From Lophium mytilinum (Eukaryota; Ascomycota; Dothideomycetes; Mytilinidiales; Mytilinidiaceae): a DNA stretch of 64,000 bases. Positions 1-9,072 of the stretch are shown in pieces. Location: NCBI GenBank assembly GCA_010093605.1, contig MU004184.1:1755897-1819896 (forward strand), given 5' to 3'. The translations under genes and the position numbers were made by a program. The first letter of the stretch is position 1, and the number at the start of each line of letters is the position of its first letter. The notes under the pieces were generated by a model. The model was not told the origin of the DNA. It saw nothing but the letters and a program-made list of their open reading frames with translations, and searched no databases.

Positions 1-356
1 GGAGGGGTCGCTGAGGGTGTAGTAGGCGTCGTTTATTTGCTGGAACTTCTTGGTGCGGGCGGTGCGTTCGGGGGAGTCGGAGGGGACACGGTCGGGGTGA
101 TAGCGGAGGGCGGCTCTGTGAAGGGGTGTGTTAGGAGTGGTTCATAGTTGAAGCTTGAGGCATGCGGGACGTACTTCTTGTAGGCATCCCGAACCTGCTG
201 CTGGGTTGCTTTGGGATCGACTTCTAGAGACGCATCTGAAGGTTTGTGAGCATTTGTGGTAACTACGTATAGGAGGGAGCTTACAGTAGTCTACTGGTGG
301 GGCTGAAGAGTGTTAGCCTTGCGTGTATAGAGTCGTGCGGTGGACTTACTGGACAT
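1..356 (-). CDS. DnaJ (J-domain) protein, N-terminal part, cut by window edge
   Basis: Hsp40-type co-chaperone that would stimulate the ATPase of an Hsp70 partner. Four exons read on the minus strand: 356-350, 302-285, 235-175 and 115-1 (open at the window edge). All junctions are GT-AG and the frame is kept. The spliced start reads MSTPPVDYYASLEVDP and continues through a classical J domain: helix II with RDAYKKAALRYHPDR carrying the invariant HPD loop, then helix III ending FQQINDAYYTLSDPS. The first exon is only 7 nt. Everything after the J domain lies outside the window, so its subclass (type II/III, membrane-linked or not) cannot be told. The J-domain call is seen directly; the partner Hsp70 is inference from the family. 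Confidence 0.88.
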
Positions 357-1033
357 GGTGGGTATAGCCGGAGGAATTAGAGGCTTGCGTAGAGTATAGG
401 TTGTTAGATAGTGTAGAGAAAGGCGTATGGGTAATGTTTGTTCAAGACAAGAGGACAGATAGGTTGGGCTGTTCAAGTGTCAAGTTTCGTCAATGACGTC
501 TCACACGCTAGCGGGAGTTTGCGCCACATATTTCACTATGGCGTCTGCTGCGCCACAGATTCTCCAAACTCAACCCAAAAATCTATACGGCCCAACTCAC
601 ACCGCTCAGTATGGAAATTCCACCCAATTCGATATAAAAAAGGGTCCCTTTGGGCCAGACCTCTTCCTGCTGCCCAACCAATCGCCACGTAGCACTGATC
701 GCCCTGAACGACCCCCTTGGCGGTGGCTGGGAGCTGCACCACCTGCATTAACGCAGCGGGGATTCACCAACCACCAAAAAGCGGTCAGTGAGCTACATAA
801 GCCCATCAGCGATCTGAACTCTCCCCACGAGCTCGCATACTCCACATTGACGAGCACGACTATCGCATCCTTCAGTGAGGCCAGTGCTTTAGTGACATCT
901 GAAACCCCTCACTTAGTTCTCTCATCCTTCAACCCTCGCCACCGCAACTTCAGCTCAGCTCCGGATAGCTGTTCTATTACAATTCTGCGACCAATCCATC
1001 TCTGAAACGATTACAACACATACAGGAGTCATC
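357..1033. other. Divergent intergenic spacer
   Basis: Lies between the minus-strand DnaJ start and the plus-strand gene at 1034. Pyrimidine-rich stretches precede 1034, as expected for a fungal leader. Open frames exist (for example 493-1005, plus strand) but have no recognisable domain or splice logic, so no gene is called. Confidence 0.5.
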
Positions 1034-1504
1034 ATGGGCTGGTTCACAGGCTCCAACTCTCGCTCCTCCCACAGCCGCCCCGGGTATGCCCGCTCTTCAG
1101 CTGGCTCGTCGTACTCCACCCACCGCGGCTCCACCTCCTCCTACAAACGCCGCCCGCGCGACGGCTACATCCAATATATGATACACAAATTCAAGCGACT
1201 CTTGCGACAAGTAATGGACTACGCACGCCGCCACCCGTACAAGGTCTTCTTCATGGTCATGATGCCGCTGATCTCGGGCGGGGTGCTACACAAGACCGCC
1301 AAGCAGTTTGGGATTCAGCTGCCGGATTTCCTGAAGGGAAACAGTGCGCATCAAAGTAGAGGAGGTGGGGGATACTATGGTAGTGAGGGGTACGGACGCG
1401 AGGAGATAGGTGGTGGCATGGGTGGTATGGGTGGACTGAGTTCTATTGCGAGCGGTCTGGGCGGAGTGGGCGGCATGGTCAAGATGGCGCAAGCGTTTAT
1501 GTGA
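1034..1504 (+). CDS. Small conserved-type fungal protein with one hydrophobic segment and Gly-rich tail
   Basis: Uninterrupted 156-codon frame with a good start context (ATCATGG). The N-terminal ~45 residues are Ser/Arg-rich and low complexity. The middle (about 50-85) is basic and contains HPYKVFFMVMMPLISGGVL, a hydrophobic stretch that could be a single membrane helix. The C-terminal third is Gly/Met-rich (GGGMGGMGGLSS) and ends VKMAQAFM. I do not recognise a named family; the layout (basic amphipathic segment, one hydrophobic stretch, glycine tail) suggests a small membrane-associated protein. No intron is needed. Function unknown; that it is a real gene is likely because the composition is non-random and the frame is compact. 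Confidence 0.6.
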   Translation: MGWFTGSNSRSSHSRPGYARSSAGSSYSTHRGSTSSYKRRPRDGYIQYMIHKFKRLLRQVMDYARRHPYKVFFMVMMPLISGGVLHKTAKQFGIQLPDFLKGNSAHQSRGGGGYYGSEGYGREEIGGGMGGMGGLSSIASGLGGVGGMVKMAQAFM

Positions 1505-1620
1505 AGTAACGGATGAGATGATACCGTGCGGCGGGCGTTGGCTCGCGCTCTCGGGTTGCGAGCGGCGGGCCAGTGGCAGGATGCTCTCTCGTTACCTGGT
1601 CTCCACGATTATACCCAGAT

Positions 1621-1657
1621 TGAGATCTTCCGAGGTGGCTCACATTCGAAGATCTCA
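1621..1657. repeat. Short inverted repeat (10 bp arms)
   Basis: TGAGATCTTC at 1621-1630 is repeated exactly as its reverse complement GAAGATCTCA at 1648-1657, with a 17 nt loop. It lies about 120 bp past the stop of the gene at 1034-1504. It could fold in the 3' end of that transcript. Chance cannot be excluded at this length. Confidence 0.4.
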
Positions 1658-2030
1658 TATTTCATTGGCTCGGCTTGACGAAATTGGACTTAAAGGGGGT
1701 TTTACTTGGGAGTCTCTACTTTCATTGGCACTATCGGACGGCTTTACGAATCGGCATCTGAAAATTTACGATTGGATATGGCTGGTTCGCCTTGTTCGCT
1801 TATTGTATAAACTTGGTCATCCCAAAAGGAGCTAAGCAAGTGTACAGTACAGTGCATGCAAGGTGGACAGAAACTCGGACTTGTACGAGATGAAAGCGGC
1901 TGGTCTGAGAAGGAACTAGAGGGGAGGATGTTTGCTATTTATTCGATCAAAACTGAAGCATACGTTATGATAATTTGCAATTGTTAAATCTATCTAATTG
2001 GCTTTGCGATTCATGAGTCTAGCTACCAGG

Positions 2031-2085
2031 CACAATGGACTTTAAAATCCGTCCAAATCGCCTACGGATTTCAAAGTCCATTGTG
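2031..2085. repeat. Near-perfect 22 bp inverted repeat (hairpin)
   Basis: Arm 1 is 2031-2052 (begins CACAATGGAC) and arm 2 is 2064-2085 (ends GTCCATTGTG). They pair over 22 positions with a single mismatch and an 11 nt loop at 2053-2063. Far longer than expected by chance. It may be the core of a small foldback/MITE element or a structured RNA. No flanking target-site duplication is evident to me. Confidence 0.75.
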
Positions 2086-2633
2086 TTAGAGTTCCTCGAA
2101 CTGTAACATCAACTAATCAAGGTTATGAACTTCTTACTTCTCAGCTCAACGACGTACTAACTGCATCTCTGGCCACCGCGAAAGTATGCTCAATGTCTCA
2201 TGTACGACATCAGCCACCATGCATGCCTCGGCTGGACCGCATCTCTCCGCGATAAGAGGCATGCTGAACGCCATCCCGAAAACTAGCTCCTTGGAGGCAT
2301 CTTGCCTACAAAAACTCTAGTGAGAACCCGGAAATCAACTCGATATACCGAGAGCCCGAAGCGCGGGGACTCACATTCATTTATCATTGCTAAGCGGATC
2401 TTCAGAAGAGCGCAGCCCATAAGAAGCCATTAGAAGCGAAGCACGTCAGGTGGCCTAAGGCGGGATCCCGCGTCTCTTTCTTCGCCAAACATCTCGTACA
2501 TAGAAGGTTGAGCTCATATGTCCTTTCTACATCTGTAGATACCCAAAACGTGTCTCGTTCCCGTCAAAGACTTCATCTTCACGTCTCAGACCCTTTCCTC
2601 AGACGCAAACCAGACCCTGAACCCTTCTCCGCC

Positions 2634-3965
2634 ATGGCACCTGGACAGAAATATGGCCACCTCTCCGCAATGGGCCCCGAATTTGCCCCTTTCAAACCCA
2701 TATCCGACGCTTTCGCAGCAAAACTATGGGACCGGCCGCTCAAGCACACCCGCGCGATGCTGAAGATGCCATTGCCGTTCCCAGACTTCGTTCCCAAGGC
2801 CGACGAGTTCCAGATCACGGAGCGGACTGTACCCGTCAGAGATGGGACGGAGATCGGGATCAAGATCTATTCGTCTAAGGCTAAGGGAAAGGCGGATGCA
2901 GGTGGTGCAGTGCTGTTTTACGTCATGCATGGAGGCGGGTGGGTTGTTGGGAGTCATGGGATTGAGGAGGTCATGAATCGTTACGTGGCGAGAGATAATG
3001 GGGCCGTGGTAGTGAGTGTGGATTATCGGTTGTAAGTGGCTCTGTGCTTGGAGGTGGAGATTTGAAGCTGATGTGTGGCACAGGGCTCCAGAGTTCAGAT
3101 ATCCATATGCGGTCAACGACAGCTTCGATGTCCTTCTATGGGTATATTATCTTTTGACATCTAATGTGAGTGGAAGCTAACCAGGCCTCCAGTGCAAGAA
3201 CAACGCAAAAGAGCTCGGCATAAATTCAGAGCGTATCATAGTCGGTGGAAGCAGTGCTGGTGGTAATCTCGTCAGTCCTCCCGTCCTCGTTCTACCCTCA
3301 ACACCAGTTCATCGCAATCACAGGCCGCAGTGATGGCACTCAAAGCCCGCAACGAGAAAATCACTGGAATCATAGGCCAGATCCTCAATATCCCCGCCAC
3401 ATGCCACCCGGACTTCTACCCAGCAGAGAAGTACGAGCTAGGCAGCTGGGAGCAAAACAAAGATGCGAGCGGTCTTTCTGGGATGCGAATGCAGTACTTT
3501 TGGGGTAGAGATGTTCGTTTTGTGAGCGAGAGGTCATGAATACTGACTATAGGCCGTAGATCAATACACGCCAGAGCCAACGAGGGAGGAATATGCTAGT
3601 CCGCTACTGGCGAAGTCGCTGGAGGGGTTGCCGCCGGCTCGTGAGTGCTCTACTGCTAACGGTCCTACAAATTAAGAGATTCTAACTACAAGAAGTGATC
3701 CAAGTTGCAGGCCTCGACCCACTGAGAGATGAAGCACTCGCATATGCGGACGCTTTACAAGCAGCAGGGCAAGGACATCGCTTTCCTATTTGACCCTCTC
3801 TCTAACGAAATCGACAGCGTCCAAGTAACCGTCCAAGTTTATCCGGGCCTCCCCCACGGCTTCGGCGCAATGATGATGCTCGAGACCGCATCGAAGAGAT
3901 ACCAGAGCGCAAACGTCAACTGGATACGGTATATCACCGACTCGATTGCGAGCTCGAAACTATAG
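2634..3965 (+). CDS. HSL-family alpha/beta-hydrolase (carboxylesterase/lipase type)
   Basis: Serine hydrolase of the hormone-sensitive-lipase/arylacetamide-deacetylase group; it would cleave carboxylic esters, natural substrate unknown. Seven exons: 2634-3031, 3084-3141, 3193-3270, 3324-3504, 3560-3640, 3693-3768, 3818-3965, giving 339 aa. The oxyanion motif HGGGW is at about residue 99, followed by VVSVDYRLAPEF. The nucleophile elbow is GGSSAGGNL (Ser ~173), the acid is DPLRDE (Asp ~274), and the catalytic His lies in LPHGF (~304). The sixth intron (3769-3817) starts with GC (GGCAAGG) and ends CAG: only this splice restores the frame from LQAAG into VQVTVQVYPG. No signal peptide, so probably cytosolic. 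The ATG at 2634 was chosen for its GCCATGG context. The family is certain, the substrate is not. Confidence 0.88.
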
Positions 3966-4333
3966 ACTAATACAGTTGCTTCTATCTCCATCGAGACCCC
4001 TTCATTGTATTGCCATAATCCACCGAGCAACTACTCTTATGCCTCGCTCCCCCAGCTACAGTACTAGGCCACAAGTCTGACCACACAGACTCATTACATC
4101 TCGGCTCCAGCATGCTCACTCGACACCACTCTTCGGGGTAGCCTGGCTGCTGTGCAGCTAGTTAGTCAAAAGGCAGTATAATCTGCACTGCTGGATGCTT
4201 GATATCGGCTTTCGGTCTTCGAGATCCTGTAGGGGTGCCCCAAGCAGTGGTGAACCAGTGCGCACAGACTTGTGGCCTGTCACTGTATCACACTTGCCAC
4301 TCCGCAACTCAAAGCTTATGTGTCTTGCTCTCT
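3966..4333. other. Tail-to-tail spacer
   Basis: 3' flanks of the esterase (plus) and the zinc-finger protein (minus). Pyrimidine-rich; no gene or repeat recognised. Confidence 0.5.
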
Positions 4334-4686
4334 TCACCTTCCCCCCCTTTTTGCCTGTTCTCTCTCCAAGTCAGCCGCTTCTTTCTCCCTCGCCTCCTTC
4401 TTTTCTAGCTTGGCCTTATCCGTCCATTCAACGGCATGATCGTTCCACGGCTCATCAAAGTGCTTGTTCCACATGTGATTCGTCAGGCCTCCGATTACAA
4501 GGAACACGCTGCAGGGCGAACAGCCGTTGTGCGATGTCTCATCCATGTGGGCTGAGCGTTTGCTTGCAGAGTTCGAGGAGAAGGGGCATTCGGGACATTG
4601 GTTTGGGTTGAACTGATGGGTCAGTGGTGGCTGAGAGCTGAGGGGAAGGGGACGGATAGCCTTACGTTAGTGGAGGGTGGAGGCAT
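4334..4686 (-). CDS. Small two-finger C2H2-like zinc-binding protein
   Basis: Two exons, 4686-4666 and 4612-4334, joined in phase 0 to a 99 aa protein that starts MPPPSTNFNPNQCPECPF. Two Cys/His groups are visible: CPEC followed by KRSAHMDETSH, and CSPC followed by LTNHMWNKH, each fitting C-x2-C...H-x3-5-H. The tail (about 70-99) is a charged Lys/Glu/Arg helix (KLEKKEAREKEAADLE), probably a coiled coil or nucleic-acid-binding extension. The intron is short (GTAAGG...CCATCAG). This looks like a small nuclear protein binding DNA or RNA; I do not recognise a named family. It is head-to-head with the Zn2Cys6 gene at 5345 across a 658 bp spacer. Confidence 0.68.
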
Positions 4687-5344
4687 GGTGACAGAGGGGG
4701 TTTGAGGTTATGGGAATGATGCTGACTTTATAGGTAAGTAGAGGATGATAGCGAGATCGTGTTGAGGATGATATTGATGGTGTGAGGGAGATGGAATAAT
4801 CAGTTTAAGGAATGGAGGCTGGGAATGGGTAGTATCGAGAATCCAACAGCTTTTGACACGGAGAAGATGAGATGGTTTATCATTTCGAGATGTGTGGCGG
4901 TCCGTGAGAGCTGAAAGGAACGGCTGAGGTGCTGCAGTCAGCTGATTGATGCAGTACCATGCAACACACACGTTTACGTGAGTGACTTGTAGTACAAGAA
5001 GTTCAAGTCCTCTGCCATTATAGGTGTATCATCACAAAGGACCCTAAGTCTGTTTCCGCCTTAGCGCTTGAATAGGCGATGCTTCAGACTACCCTGAGCC
5101 GAGGATGAGTAGTCTAAGCAGTGGCAGCTCCGCCCAGAGCTCTGGCTCCGTTGCCTTTCTCACTCACTCGCTCATCCCCGGCTCGCCCTCCTAGGGCACT
5201 TTTGATTACGCCCTTCATATGACGAAGAGAGCTGATACAGCTCCCCACGGAAGCCTCAATTTCTTCCACAATCCTTTGACGTCTTTTTTATTTCTCAACC
5301 CCTATAACACTCATATTCAGTGGCTGTGTCAGGACTGAACATCT
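4687..5344. other. Divergent promoter region with an inverted repeat
   Basis: Between the zinc-finger protein (minus) and the Zn2Cys6 regulator (plus). GAGCCGAGGATGAG at 5096-5109 recurs inverted with one mismatch at 5171-5184 (CTCATCCCCGGCTC). Paired sites of this kind can be dimer-binding operators, including autoregulatory ones, but nothing here proves it. Confidence 0.4.
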
Positions 5345-6731
5345 ATGAATAAGAATCTCGATCGTACATGGGTCACCGAATCTCCGAATGGAGTACGAAA
5401 GGCCTCCCAGGCTGCAACATCAAGCTCACGAAGGTCACATACAAAGTCCAGGAACGGATGCAAGAGCTGTAAGAGGAAGAGGATAAAGGTAAGCCATACT
5501 ATACACTAGTCAGTCTATTATGAGACTCACTGCATAGTGCGATGAATCAAGACCAGTTTGCGGACAATGCGCCTACAGAAAGATCAGCTGCGAGTATCTT
5601 CAAACGGAAACGCCAAACGAGCGATTCGAGACACATTCACTTAGAAGTGAGCTCTCGAGCTCCCGGGAATTTGCCAGGACGAAAATACTGGAGTTCATGA
5701 AAGAGAATGACGTGCCATGCGACCAACTCGCCAACCCAAAGTACCAACGAATCGATGCGGCGGAGCTTCTAGACCACTGGTTTGACACAGACTACCCTTG
5801 GATCGGGACAACAGAGGTGCAGAATACTATGCAGAAGCATGGCTTTAACATTGGCTTAGGCGCACCTTATGTACTGCATGGTATACTTGCTTTCGCGGCG
5901 TGTCATCTCAACTACCTCCGCCCTGGGCACTTGAAGTACGAGATTGCATCAACGATACATTACAACAGCTCCCTAGCATTATATTCGAATCAGATCTCGC
6001 TTCATGTTGGGGCGGATAATGCAGATCAACTATTTGGGACTTGGTTTCTCCTCGGACCAATGACGTTTTGGAATCTATCCAGGCCAGCGGACCAGCTTTT
6101 GCTTGAGAGCCGTGGCAATATCACAACTTATTCCATAGAGCCGGCCGCGAAAGATACGAAGAATGCTATTGGTCATGGCCATTTCACTTGGTTACGAGCA
6201 CTACAGGGAACTAGAATCCTTCAAGACGATCCCGCTATCCAAACCCATCTCAAGGACAGCATTTGGGCGCCCACATTCCTCGAGGCTAGAGCATGGGAAG
6301 CTGATATAGACATGAGCAACGGCTCTCAAATCAAGTCGGATACATACCTTATTCTGACTGCACTGAAAGAATTGTGCGATTTTCGAGTCGATTCTTATTC
6401 GACAGACAATCCATATCAGCATCCAATTCGACGGCTGAGTCGACTCTTCGCTACAAAGCCGCATCGTGACATGGTTGGGTGGTATATGGTATGGGTCGGA
6501 AAGCTATCTCCGGAGTATCTGGATCTTCTGGAGGAGAGTGATTCCAAAGCTCTACTCATTCTTGCTTACTGGTGCGCCTTGATTCTGCGAATTGACATTT
6601 GGTGGATCACTCGATCGGCAAAGCAGAAGTGCACGGAAATCTGCACATATTTGGACCAATCTGCAGAGCCGGGAGTTCGAGGCCTGTTAGAGTTTCCGGC
6701 CAGCGCTTGTGGCTACAGGCTTGAAAGTTGA
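5345..6731 (+). CDS. Zn2Cys6 fungal transcription factor
   Basis: Two exons, 5345-5488 and 5538-6731 (phase 0), 445 aa. The binuclear cluster is complete and exactly spaced, C-x2-C-x6-C-x6-C-x2-C-x6-C, using Cys 39, 42, 49, 56, 59 and 66 (CKSCKRKRIKC / CGQC). The intron splits the cluster just before the third Cys, a common place in this family. The rest is a Sterol-uptake/UPC2-like regulatory region, with HGILAFAACHLNYLRP and LFGTWFLLGPMTFW as recognisable blocks. It should act in the nucleus as a DNA-binding regulator; targets are unknown. It lies tail-to-tail with an NmrA-like oxidoreductase, 128 bp apart, with an esterase 1.4 kb upstream. The start at 5345 is the only in-frame ATG ahead of the cluster in the first exon. 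Confidence 0.88.
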
Positions 6732-6859
6732 ATGCCCTCCAACAGGGCTGGGTTGTTTACTTGAGAAGAAAAGCTGATTTTTCACTATATCAAAGGAATA
6801 CATGAAAGCTACTCGCAGCATAGACGTACAAAGCTATTGCGCCTAGAACCGCTATGAAA

Positions 6860-7856
6860 TTAGAAGAAGATACTGTTCGCGACCGACTCTTTGGTGTGTT
6901 CCTTCAAGAAAGCATCCACGTTCTTCGGCTCTATCATCGAATAGCGCTCGTTATCCAACGGGCCCAAAGAAGTCTTGCCACTAAGCATGACAAGCTGATA
7001 AAACAACCCCATCCAAGCATAAGGGTTGCCAGGATCCGCCTCGAACGCCGCCTTCTTAGCGATATCAAGCTCGTCAAGAGTGCCTTTATTCTCAACCGTG
7101 GGTGTCATGCCGTAGACATCGCCATACAGCTTCGCCAGCTCTTTAACAGACTTCTTGTCACCCAAAACTAAAGAAAGCGAAGTCAGTCAAATCTCCCCAA
7201 ACGCTACTCCACAGATCCAAAAACTCACAATTAAAAAACCCATTCGCACCCCCATCCACAGCAACCCTCGCCGTATACGCCGCCGCATCCGCCATCGTCG
7301 TCACCTCAATCCCCTCATTCCCCGTGCCCCAAGCAAAGAAAGTATCCTTCCCAACATCCACAAACCCCGTAAAAGCCGCCCAAATAACCTCCATAAACGC
7401 TCCATTCAAGACATGCACCCCCTTAATCTTCCCCTCTTGCTCTCTCTCCTCAAGGTACGCTTGCACGTGCTTCATAGCATCCTTAGTCGGATGCTCGCCA
7501 AACGCCAGCGGGCGGAAGTCAATCGACCAGTCGGACGCGATGTACCGCGGCACGCGCTCAGCGATGCAGGCGTCGATCAGCAGCTTCTGGCCGGCGACCA
7601 TGAGGGCGTCGTCGCCGAGGTAGCAGCAGATGCAGACGGAGGCGCCGCGGAGGGCGTTGCGGAGGGCGGCGGCGTCGGTGGCTGATGCGCTGAAGATCGT
7701 GACGTTTTTGTTATTCTTGATAGAGGCGGGGACTTTCTCTGGGGAGCGGGCGATGCCGTGGATTTGGATGTCTGGGTGTGTGGAGAGGAGGGCGGTGGTG
7801 ATGAGGCGGGCCATTTTACCAGTGAAGCCGGCGATGGCGATGGTGGTTGGGGACAT
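6860..7856 (-). CDS. NmrA-like / isoflavone-reductase-like NAD(P)-binding protein
   Basis: Two exons, 7856-7229 and 7167-6860 (phase 1), 311 aa. The N-terminus is a Rossmann start, TIAIAGFTGKMARLITTALL, with the GxTGxxA-type dinucleotide loop at about residues 10-16. Later blocks VPRYIASDWSIDFR and VLNGAFMEVIWAAF match the layout of NmrA/PCBER atypical short-chain dehydrogenases: an F/Y-x-x-S-x-W/F segment, then a substrate-loop region. Members are either redox sensors that bind NADP without catalysis or true reductases; the typical catalytic Lys is not obvious here, so I cannot choose. Reading through the intron gives a premature stop, supporting the splice. Cytosolic by lack of signal. A TATATAAG box lies ~118 bp upstream. 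Confidence 0.85.
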
Positions 7857-9072
7857 GGTGATGAGCTGAGGGGTGATTGTGTTGAAAGACTTGAGGGTTT
7901 GAGGCTATGTTCAAGTGCGGAGATTGATGGTTTGTTGAAACGAGTAGTGCTCACTTCGGGCTTTACGAGCACTCTTATATACATGTGGCACTCTTGCTTC
8001 GCCGTCCTTTTATCGGATCCAAACGCAGGGGAACTCATCGCATGATGTTTGTCAGCTCGGCTTAAGTCTTACATCGAATCCCCGAAAGCGCGATGGATTC
8101 ATAACGTCGAGTCTGTTAGTTGAAGAATTGGAAATAGATGGATTCGAAAATAGTCATCTCTAGACGAGTACGTTCCAGGTTGGGTTTAGCGGGCTTAGCT
8201 TGCCACTTGCTCAGAAGAAAGCGGTGCCGAATACGTTCCAGAACAAGAATAGTGGCTGATTTGATCCCAAGAGCAAGCTGTCACGCTAAGCATGAAAGAA
8301 GTGGCACACTACAGCAGTTCAACACTGTCTGAGGTGGCCCAAAGAGGTATCAGGCTTGCCAGAGCTGGTTTTTTGTGAATAGCAATAGCATGCTGGAGGG
8401 CCTCAAGCAGTGCTAAACAAGCGTATATAGAAAAAGGAGAGACAGCGTAAATGGGAAATGGAGAGAGCGTATATACCTTACAGATCTATACTGTAGACTG
8501 CCACTCTCTATTAATACTTGATTACCACGCTGCTTTCTTAGATGCACTTGTTTACTACTGTTTGAAGTGCGTTAATAAGTTTCCACAGACCCTAAATGGA
8601 AGATTTCTATCCTGTTTGAAATTCCGAAAATACATTGAAGCACTCCAAGCAACGGCACACACCTGTAGAATAGAGTGCCACCTTTTTTATGCTCCGCGTG
8701 CCTCTCGAGCTTCATGGGGAAACACCTAATTCAAACGAGAAATTGAAAGAGTTCCTTATGAAACGTGTTCGAACACTGTAAAAATGAGGGTAGCAAAACA
8801 TTTATTCTGGAAAAGAGCTTAAATCGAAAAGTCATTGCTATGCAGCTATGCCTATCACACTACCTACTCGCATCCATACAAAATATTCAAGCAAGCGAAA
8901 CATCAGCGTTGAATATATGCAGGAGCCCATTGAAAACCACCCAACCACCTTGGACCCCGAGAACTCCCGAAAAGTTCGCAACGCCACGCTATGCAAAATC
9001 AAGGGAATAAGGACCAAGAAAATTTGTACAAACATGAAAGCGCCCAAAACAGCAATCATACTCGATGCGTTA
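7857..9072. other. Gene-poor spacer, 1.2 kb
   Basis: Holds the upstream region of the NmrA-like gene (7857-8050), then an AT-richer stretch (about 8050-9000). Short words recur (GTACGTTCCAG near 8170 and ATACGTTCCAG near 8230; GCGTATATA near 8420 and 8470), giving the look of old decayed repeat material, but no transposase frame or terminal repeats were recognised. Confidence 0.4.
7974..7981 (-). promoter_or_regulatory. TATA box of the NmrA-like gene at 7856
   Basis: The minus strand reads TATATAAG, 118 bp before the ATG at 7856. Perfect TATA consensus at a plausible distance for a fungal promoter with a leader of about 90 nt. Confidence 0.5.

Larger units (their letters stand above)
1505..2633. 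other. Long spacer with two hairpin-forming inverted repeats
   Basis: No coding region supported. It contains the inverted repeats at 1621-1657 and 2031-2085, listed separately. The last ~130 bases before 2634 read open in the same frame as the esterase but are taken as 5' leader, because the ATG at 2634 has the better context (GCCATGG). Confidence 0.5.

Noticed and set aside
493-1005. 170-codon frame upstream of the gene at 1034
   Set aside because: No domain, no composition typical of folded protein, and it overlaps the probable leader of the next gene.
8050-9000. Suspected transposon relic
   Set aside because: Recurring short words and AT richness only; no transposase motif or terminal repeats could be found by eye, so it is not called as a mobile element.
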